In this document: positions 56,495 through 64,000 of the stretch, piece after piece
Layout of the letters: every line of letters begins with the position of its first letter
Numbering within the stretch: position 1 is the first letter of the stretch
Assembly (NCBI GenBank): GCA_014529385.2
Contig: CM043957.1
Coordinates: 64,352,003-64,416,002, forward strand
Length of the DNA stretch: 64,000 bases
Direction of reading: 5' to 3'
Source of the DNA: Adiantum capillus-veneris
Taxonomy: Eukaryota; Streptophyta; Polypodiopsida; Polypodiales; Pteridaceae
Position numbers and translations under genes: made by a program
The notes under the pieces: generated by a model
The model's database searches: none
What the model was told of the DNA's origin: nothing
The model's input: only the letters and a program-made list of their open reading frames with translations

Positions 56495-59313
56495 TTGAGT
56501 ATGAACTCGAGAACGTATTTTTTTACTTGCAAGATGGACTTCGAATCTGGGGAGAAAGTACATTTGATTCTTGATAATGAAATTGTTGGTATTGGTTGTG
56601 TGTGTAGAACACATCTAGATTCCACATGTGGTGATACAAAGATAGATCAAGGAAATGTATCTATACTAGTGGAGGAATGTTTTAAAGATGTGGTGCTCCC
56701 TTTTCCTACAATGGATACTACATCTCTCCAAAGCTCATTATGGAGTTCCGTTCGATGGCCCAAGCTTCTTTTGCAGTCTTCCATGATAAATGACAACCCA
56801 ATTGACACAAATGAAATCTACAATGGTGACAAACAAGGGGATCAACCTCATCCTCTAGTTACAAATGCAATACCTATAACAAGCCCAGAGTTTGCAACAT
56901 TGATACAATAATCTTGAAGAAATCAAAGGGTGCTTTTAAAAAATGACACAATGATGCAAATTGTACATGAAGGGACCATCTTATATGTATTTCTAGACGA
57001 TTATGTTAGCTTCCATATACTTAGTGATGATTTTGTGGGTGTGGGTATTGAAAGGGAGAATGCAATTAGTGAGAACATGCCTGATGTGGCTACCATCACT
57101 TTGGTAAAGTGGCCCATCAAGCAGACAACCATGTTGGATGGGATCCCATTACAACGCTTTGTTCCTATTAATGGGATGCATACTAGATGTGCAGACTCTG
57201 ATATATCCAATGATGATAATGCTAGAAAATATGGTGATGGGAATACCGTTGCTACATCGTTAAGGAAGTGGCACTACACTAACAGATCTCAAAAAACAAG
57301 AGCAGCACCTGCTTCTACTTTTTATCTTGCAGCTGAGTCAATTGAAAGGGTTTCATGTAATGATTGTTGTGGCCAAAAATGCTTTCAGTTTGCAGATTGG
57401 GATATGGTGACAAGGTTACGGCAAGCATTTTGGGGAGAGTCTCAGAAAGCATGCACTAATTATGTTTATGATATCCTATTTATATGCTATGAGAAAGATG
57501 AAAAGATGCGATACCAATTCAAGATAAATGGCTCTATTGTTTGTTGTAGAGCATGGTATGAGCTACATGGAATACCAAAGTCATCATTTTACCACTACAA
57601 GGAGAATTTTTAAAATGGTGTGCACCGTTATGTGCATGGTAACACATGCACATAATGGTGCATGCACATTGAGACGAGGACTTCGACATACTAATTTAGC
57701 AAGAGCATTTCTAAATGAGTTTGTGGATAACAACGCTAAGAAGATGCCACACATAAGTACAACACTACTAGATGGCTCAAGAGACATTCAATTACTGATT
57801 CCATCAATGTACAAATAGTTTGACATTTTAAGCAAAATCAAAAACCAAATGGGTTATGAGAAGAAGTTATCTGAGTCTTCTTTTGGTAGGATGTGGAACA
57901 AAGAGTATCCACATGTCACTTTAACAAAGACAAGTGAGTTCTCTAAGTGCAAAGTTTGCAGTTCAATCAAGGCAAGTCTAGAAGCTAAACCTTTCCTTAA
58001 TGAGAGGTCTCTTCTCTTGAGAGAGAGAGAGAAGTTCACATGGCACAAAAAAAGAGTTGCAGGAGCCTATCTTATGCATGACACACATATTCAGAAACTC
58101 AACTACAAAAGTATGTCTGCATAATTCATGATAAGATGGATCAAAAGAAGACTACAACTCCTAGATTACACATTGTTCCTAAGGGTGTGGACTTTGGATA
58201 CAATTTGCAAGTGGCATTGATAGGTATGATCACTCACATACATGGAGAAGGTCATTACGATCACTTTGTCTTGAATGGTTTGTGACCAGCTGATCCAAAT
58301 CTTACAATTGGATCAATTGCTAATTGTTTACATAACCTAGAGAGAATAGATAAGCATCCTCTTCGTGATCTAGAAACCAATGGACTACCAAGGAGCTCTA
58401 TCTCACTATAGAATTCTTTGAGCTCAAGGGATGCTTTGGACTACCACAACTTGAGTGACAAAAAAGAGCCCATTGTGCAGACATCAAAAACTACAGAAGA
58501 GGAATTGGGGTCATCATTTTGCAAGTTACTGGAGAGCTTGTTACTACAATTAGATAATTGTGCAGGGGAGAGCAAAAAACGATACTTATTTGCATATTTG
58601 TCCATGCTTGTTGCAAGGGGCATTTTCAAAAAGCAATATTGTGATGGCTATCTTTGTGATGGACAATACATACTTGTTGGCCATTCCAAACCTCTTCAAT
58701 TTAGGTTTTCATTGCAAGATGATACACCCATGATGCAGTATAAGGCACATGTAGGTGTATCAAATTGGAGTGGAAGTATTCACCTTTGGAAAATTGACAT
58801 AGAAGGAAATCCAATGTTACCACATGGAGATCCACCTTTGGTACCAATGGCAGAGTATGTCAAGGCCCATGAAGAAGTGATTTCAGGGTTGACGAATTAC
58901 ATTAAGTTTTGGAAAAATTTAGGAAATGGTTCAAGTGTGCCACGATATTATAGGCCGATGATAGATTAGAGGACTAAGGTAGTTGAAATTCTTGGAAGAG
59001 AAACCATATTAGAGGGGGTCTTGTACGAACGACATTGGCCAAAAACGTAAGAATCTTGTCAACAAAACAATGCACTACAATGAGCTTGCAACAAGGAGCC
59101 CAAAGATTCCTAGGTCTTGAAGAGCTAAATGATCATTTATGTGGTCCTCAACGAGATAGACCAAGGGAAGAGTTTGACCCTTTATCTGATGTGCACCAAG
59201 GTGACTTTGTTATGCTACTTCCAAGTGACATGGATATTTATCTAGTTTTGCTTGCAATGCTTTATCAAACATTGACAACCAGCCTACATCACCAAACTAA
59301 AAAAAAAATTTGA
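56495..59313 (+). pseudogene. DUF7869-type transposase-like gene, broken
   Basis: Pieces in several frames follow one protein layout. Two related N-terminal modules (VHLILDNEIVGIGCVC...VVLPFPTMD...VRWPKLLL and a second from 56930) resemble the DUF8039-like part of plant transposase proteins. Then come a Cys motif CNDCCGQKCFQFADWD, VCCRAWYELHGIPKSSFYHY, HISTTLLDGSRD, FGRMWNKEYPHVTLTKTSEF with FSKCKVCSSIK, MDQKKTTTPRLH (58136), LQLDNCAGESKKRYLFAYLS (about 58547) and FDPLSDVHQGDFVMLL at the end. In intact relatives the Asp of MDQ and of QLDNC are candidates for the catalytic acids. Here a segment after SKKRYLFAYL departs from the usual VGHTHEDVD motif (LVGHSKPLQ). Stops at 56911, 57613, 57818, 58124, 58285, 58410 and 58969 make it non-functional. 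The family name is from memory of the pattern. Confidence 0.65.
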
Positions 59314-60390
59314 TTCAACATTGGGCACCTTGTGCAAGAAAGAGTGGGATGCTAGATACTCAAGCTTACACAAATTTTTGAAAGGGTTTTTGTGTTGTCC
59401 ACTATAAGGACCTGCAAGTGTGGGAATCTGTAACTGTGATTGTTTGGTCCTGGAGACCCAACAAATAAGGTCCATTGTCAAGGATTAAGATTCTAGAAAG
59501 GCGTGCTCTAAAAGCTAAAACTGGCCTTGCTCATGCACATCATCAACCACACTTGGATCAAAGTTTGGACTTGGCATCCAATTTGGAGTAGATTATATGG
59601 AGCTTCTATTAATACTATAATGGTTGTAAACAAGACCTTTGATTGTAGTGATCTTTCTTTCTTTTATTTCATTACTAGTATTTATTCAAATTCATGCTTT
59701 GTGCATCCTCAAATTTTGGTGAGTATATCAACATTTTTCCCACTTTAAATGGAAAATTCCCAAATGACATGAATTTCGTCAATTTGGAGATTCCCATAAT
59801 GAGGGATTTTTACCATAATACCTAATATGGTCTTTAAAGTTCATCTAACAGGCAATAGACATGATCACCCTTGGCATGAGAGCTACTCTAAAACCTTATG
59901 ACTACATCATCACCCTCGACAACCATGTCTTAGTCATTTTCATATCTTGCTATAGAAATCATATCTACAGTTGGATTACCTTTCCCTATAATATGCTTAA
60001 ATTTTGAATTCAAGCACTTTATGTAGGCAGTCCATCTCAACATAGCCATTAGGAAGAGAATGGGCTCTAGGAGGGCCTCTTTATTTTGCAGTTCAAGGGA
60101 GTCAAACCTCTAGTATTAAGACATCAATCAAAGGATATCTTTTGAATTCAAATATGCAAAATGACTAGTTTATTTGAGTTCAAATTTCCCCCCCAAAAAT
60201 GAAGTTTAAAAAATAGCAAGAAAAACCATATCATGTAACATATCTACAAAAAGAGCTCAATGTGTGGATTATAGATCTATAATCTCTACTCAAATTGGAG
60301 GTCATAATTACGAGTTATGGAATCACTACAAGGGATCACTTAGTTACCAACACAGTTTTTTTGACGTCGATGGTGAGCACTGGTATAAGC
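59314..60390. other. Unassigned non-coding stretch
   Basis: Decayed 3' flank of the transposase-like gene, then AT-rich DNA with homopolymers. No gene or clear repeat. Confidence 0.45.
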
Positions 60391-60475
60391 GTTGATAAAG
60401 ATGGAGGGAGACATTGCTCAATTGAAAATTCAAATTTTAAATTTTGTCGCATATACTGACACCATAGAAATTCTC

Positions 60476-60605
60476 ATACCAACACCTATACTGACACCAA
60501 TATCAATGCATATACCAATGCTCATACCGACACCTATATCAACCTTGTTTTTATCGATGCATGTACTGACATGTATACTGACGTCTATATCAGTGCTTTT
60601 ATAGA
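60476..60605 (+). repeat. 12-bp minisatellite, left arm of a possible foldback element
   Basis: Successive 12-bp units ATACCAACACCT, ATACTGACACCA, ATATCAATGCAT, ATACCAATGCTC, ATACCGACACCT and so on, about nine units. The reverse complement of the same unit forms the array at 61910-62060. As 12 is a multiple of three it leaves frames open, but the peptides are simple Ile-Pro-Thr repeats. Confidence 0.8.
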
Positions 60606-60844
60606 CATTTGTATCAATAATCTGCTACTTTAAAATATTAGAGTGCACATTTTTTGTGTTTTCTCTCTTCTCCACACAGCGGCCGTCTACATAGCTCCTC
60701 CCCATCTCCTCCTCCCTCCTTGCAGACCTTCATGGAGTTGCCTCTTCCGACTTCTCATCTATGCTTCCACACATTTCTACACAAAGAAGGTATATTTTTT
60801 TGTTGTATTTGTGTGAGAAAATTTGTGTTTGGGTGTGTGGATAA

Positions 60845-61066
60845 CAAAATGCTTATGCTTTGTTTTTGTAGATATTTTCTTGACCCTTCGTACTTCTCGC
60901 GCACTCACATTCTTTAAATGTAAGAGCTCCTTCTTTTTATTTCATGCACACACACGTACACATAAATATTTGTGTTTCTATGTGTGGGTCAAAATGTTTA
61001 TGCTTTGTTTTTGCAGGTATTTTCTTGACTCTTCATACTTGTCGCACACTCACATTCTTTAAATGT
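60845..61066 (+). repeat. Direct duplication, about 145 bp apart
   Basis: TATGCTTTGTTTTTGTAGAT then TTTTCTTGACCCTTCGTACT (about 60854) recurs as TATGCTTTGTTTTTGCAGGT then ATTTTCTTGACTCTTCATAC (about 60999), each continuing through CGCACTCACATTCTTTAAAT. Each unit contains a splice-acceptor-like TTTTTGCAG. CACACACA-type simple repeats lie between. Confidence 0.8.
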
Positions 61067-61206
61067 GAGTGTTTCTTCAATTCTTTTTCTTTCATGCACA
61101 CACACATGTACACATAACTATACACACACATAAATGTGAGTGTTTCTTCTTTTTCTTTCATGCACACACACATGTACACATAAATATACACACATAATCA
61201 CTATTT

Positions 61207-61735
61207 ATGATTATGATTGAGCTTATGATGCACATAATGAAAATGTTTATGGTTCTAAAAATACCTTTATTTTTATGCTTATGGTTATGGTTTATTTTTT
61301 GCTATGTCACTAACAATGGTTATGGTTTTGATAACTCTTTCATGGTTATGATTCTAGCTATGTCTATGTTTATGTTTATGCTTATGCTTATGATAGTGGC
61401 AACCATTATGGTGTTAACAAAAATTTTGGATATGGTATTTATATGGTTATGTCAGTGTGGCAACGGTTATGGTTTTGACACCATTTTATGGTCATGGTTA
61501 TGCTTATGTTTATGGTTATGATAGTGGCAATGGTCATGATTTTGTTTATAATTATGTCATTGGCATTGGTTAAGATTATTTTTATGGTTAAGGTGATCAT
61601 TATGTTTAAATTTAAGGTTATGTTTTTTCTTACGGTTATCATTATGGTTATACTTATAGTTTTGTGTTTATTTATGGCAATAGTAATAGTTATGGTTATC
61701 ATGGTCTTGATTATTGTAATTTCTAGTTTGATATT
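61207..61735 (+). repeat. Degenerate TTATGG hexamer repeat
   Basis: Over 500 bp of variants of TTATGG/TTATGA with interspersed GGCAAC phrases (GTGGCAACGGTTATGG at 61457). All frames are low-complexity Met/Val/Ile on one strand and Ile/Thr on the other. Confidence 0.85.
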
Positions 61736-61909
61736 TATGGTCGCTTGCTTAACACTTCTTTATTTTTTAATGATGCACTATCAATATATATTAACGCAAA
61801 GTGCGATTACATTGCCTTCTTCTTTTGAGTAGAGAGGTTGTGCCTTTGTTACTCCAGCACATGTAGCAACAAATGGCACTGCTCTTTGGTAAAAAAAAAT
61901 TGCAGGTGC

Positions 61910-62060
61910 AGACGTCCGTATATGCGTTTGTACAGGCATCAATAGAGGTGTCTATACAGGCATTGGTATAGGTGTCTGTACACGCATTGGTATGAGCATT
62001 TTTATAGGCACTGGTATGAGCGTCGGTATAGAAAGTGATTATATCGACGCGTATACCGAT
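61910..62060 (-). repeat. 12-bp minisatellite, right arm, inverted relative to 60476
   Basis: On the minus strand it reads ATACCGACGCTC, ATACCAGTGCCT, ATAAAAATGCTC, ATACCAATGCGT, the same unit as the left arm. It lies about 1.3 kb from the left arm with the TTATGG and duplicated segments between. Confidence 0.8.
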
Positions 62061-62220
62061 GCTACAAGTTTGATGCGTATAGGGATGCTTATTTTGATAC
62101 ATTTTAATTTTAAACAATGTTTATTTGTGTCGGTACAAACGTCGATTTTGTGCCACATTGTGGGCGGGATGGGAACACACAGAACGCCTCTATAACGACT
62201 CGACACACACTCTTGGGAAG

Positions 62221-62221
<1 letters not shown>

Positions 62222-62252
<31 letters not shown>
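62222..62252 (+). repeat. (CA)n microsatellite
   Basis: About 31 bp of ACACAC, followed after GGGGCACCACTCGGCT by another short CA run at 62272-62284. Confidence 0.95.
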
Positions 62253-62254
<2 letters not shown>

Positions 62255-62289
62255 TGGGGCACCACTCGGCTCACACACACACACCCAAA

Positions 62290-63083
62290 AAACTCAGCTC
62301 AAAAGAGGATAATTTCTGATGTTTAGATACAAATGATATTGGGCCAACACCAATGGGGAAAATAGCTCACACAATATGGGTAAAATAAGTAATCACAAAC
62401 TAGAGCAGAAACTTCGCTCATTAGGAGAAACTTACACAGCCAAAACAAAAAAAAAAGAGGGAGGAATTTGGCAAAATGGACAGCGCCATCGCGTCCGGAA
62501 CGGCCCAAAAACCTAGTCTACAATGTCAAAGTGCTCAAATGCGACCTCAGATGAGCAGTTTACGACCAAAACAGGCTCCAAAAACCCTAAAAACCATCTG
62601 CGGCTGTTCCTTCTCTCTTCTCCACGTTTTTTCTGGTCTTCTCTCTCTGTTTTTCAGTTCCCACACTTAGCTTTATTGTTTGGGCACCCTTGGAATTTTA
62701 GATGACCTCAAACGGACCCCCAACAGGCCAAAAACTGACCTCGCAGTGCATAATTGTCACCTTTTTGCATCATCCGCACACCTGGCACTCAGCTTTTCCC
62801 AATAATGCATTCCGCAACCACGTGAAGTAGCCCCAGAAAGTGGTCCTCATGATGACCTTTCTGCATAAGTATCACAAGAAAACGCCCACGTCATGTCCGT
62901 ACTTCTCCGCGTGTAAGTACTGACCCCATTCGACGTCCTGACGCCACTAGATGCCATTTGACGCACCTGCTTACCTCATGTCATCGGCCCGCGGATAGCT
63001 TCCTCAAGAGTTTTTACGTGCTACCAACTCCTCCTTATTGTAGAAAAAACACACTAGTACTAGTAATAGTGAAAATCGTTGCA
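62290..63083. other. Unassigned stretch of higher GC
   Basis: GC-richer than the rest of the window, with C-rich phrases (GCGCCATCGCGTCCGGAACG, CAACAGGCCAAAAACTGACC). It contains CAAAAACCCTAAAAACC and a TC-rich tract, as in plant 5' leaders, but no gene follows on the plus strand. Unknown. Confidence 0.35.
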
Positions 63084-63880
63084 CTATGTACACCCTGTCC
63101 TACCTGTACACACGTGGGCCCCACGTAACCACCTGGCTATGGAAATTGGGAAATCCTTTATTCGATGCACCATGCATGTGTATGTATATATGCACAATCC
63201 CTTGCTCCAAAAAACTCCTGACGTAATTTGCCCATCCCCTAGCCTGCTAGAGCATTCATGCTCAGGAGAGTAGCAGCAGCAAATGCTCTTTCCTCTTGGA
63301 TCAAAAGGCCAAAGACATATCGCCTGATTCACAAGAAGCATCATAACACCACACATATATTTGTCACCAATCAACCAAAATGCACCAAAGGCATATCCAA
63401 CTAACACATACATCCTATCTGGACCTCCAAAAGTATAAATATTGCATACCACATTCAACCCAACCAATCGAGACAACTCAAGTGACTCATCACCTGGCAT
63501 CTTGGCTTCACTAGCCATAGCACCAACATGCAAATCATGCACCCAAGTACCTAAAAGCATTGTGTGAAGGTAAAGTTGTTGATATCCAAAGCACAAAAAG
63601 TATCCCCGTGGCACACATATCCCTAGCATAGGCATCCATATATATGAGATTGGACTCATATATGCCAAACCCCTTCTCATCATCATAAGCATACTCCTCA
63701 TCACACATAACTTCATCCACATCATAATCATGGCTATCACCAATATCCATAGCTTCTAGCATTGGTTCATCAGTTTTCAAGGATACAGATCCCTGCTCTA
63801 AACCACAACCATGCTCACAAATCGGTTCAATCACTGCACATGCATCAAAACAGGCTCCACATCCAACAAATCCACAAAAT
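63084..63880 (-). pseudogene. Unrecognised minus-strand Cys-rich and acidic reading frame, partial
   Basis: From about 63880 leftwards the minus strand reads EPFCGFVGCGACFDACAVIE, then ICEHGCGLEQGSVSLKTDEP and DIGDSHDYDVDEVMCDEEYA, staying open to 63535. An overlapping frame (63743-63084) continues with GTWVHDLHVGAMASEAKMPG, DESLELSRLVGLNVV and FGGPDRMYVLVGYAFGAFWL, which looks more protein-like left of about 63600. One explanation is a frameshift near 63600 in a single coding region. The sequence upstream of 63880 has a stop in this frame but also acidic coding-like text in another. I know of no family, and a retroelement ORF is possible. Confidence 0.3.
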
Positions 63881-64000
63881 GGCTCTCAACCTTGCCCTCT
63901 TCCCTAATTTCCAAGGAACTAGTATCCAAAGATACGTGCTCATCATCAATAACCTCGACCTCACACTCACACCCAGAATCACAAGGTACACAAGTAGCCA

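Noticed and set aside
61207-61832. Long Met/Val/Ile frames that look like membrane proteins
   Set aside because: They are translations of a T/G-rich hexamer tract. The opposite strand gives equally long Ile/Thr frames.

Overview
This is nuclear DNA of a land plant. The evidence is GT-AG introns, Tat-lineage Ty3/gypsy retrotransposon proteins, plant-type small DNA transposons, and long satellite arrays in AT-rich DNA. The relic gene families (a ParB-like/DNA-methylase relic, FCP1-like HAD domains, a DUF7869-type transposase-like gene) would fit a seed-free plant (moss, lycophyte, fern) or possibly a gymnosperm. That placement is a guess. I see no intact host gene: the window is repeats, mobile elements and decayed genes.

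Layout, left third (1-16.9 kb). Arrays of a 68-bp satellite (family A), each unit carrying a CCCTATGGCC / GGCCATAGGG dyad, lie at about 1-1730, 6311-8200 and 11868-12510, with a related 126-bp form at 4795-5345. Between them are a broken gene with ParB-like and beta-class DNA-methylase-like parts (1734-4452), two neighbouring broken FCP1-like HAD-domain genes (8207-9909 and 10383-11026), a decayed gypsy gag/protease fragment (13178-14276) and a 1.3-kb TIR transposon inserted at TTAA (14449-15757).

Middle (16.9-50.3 kb). A second satellite (family B, units of about 181 and 140 bp) fills 16890-19832 and 40110-50285. Between the two blocks lies a tandem Tat-type Ty3/gypsy retrotransposon, LTR-internal-LTR-internal-LTR, at 20383-40082. 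The three LTRs (2615, 2613 and 2649 bp) and two internal regions are nearly identical. Both internals carry the same inactivating lesions: a gag frameshift, a TGA before the zinc knuckle, an RT frameshift and a TGA in integrase. The second copy has one more gag frameshift. The middle LTR combines left-end markers of the third LTR with right-end markers of the first, as unequal crossover between the two LTRs of one dead element would produce. A 227-bp MITE with an 8-bp target duplication sits inside the B array at 42179-42405.

Right part (50.3-64 kb). Microsatellites and short tandem repeats are followed by a third repeat family (C, about 120 bp, sharing the core GTCCACCACTTGTCCAA with B), another B block, and a second, oppositely oriented copy of the TTAA transposon (54838-56166) inserted in a C unit whose empty equivalent survives at 53100. 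Then come a DUF7869-type transposase-like pseudogene (56495-59313), a possible foldback structure with 12-bp minisatellites in inverted orientation (60476-62060), and an unrecognised Cys-rich minus-strand reading frame at the right edge.

Nothing here appears to form a working pathway. The interest lies in the recombination record of the retrotransposon array, the dated insertions into satellites, the unusual paired leader ORFs of the retroelement, and the ParB/methylase-like relic.
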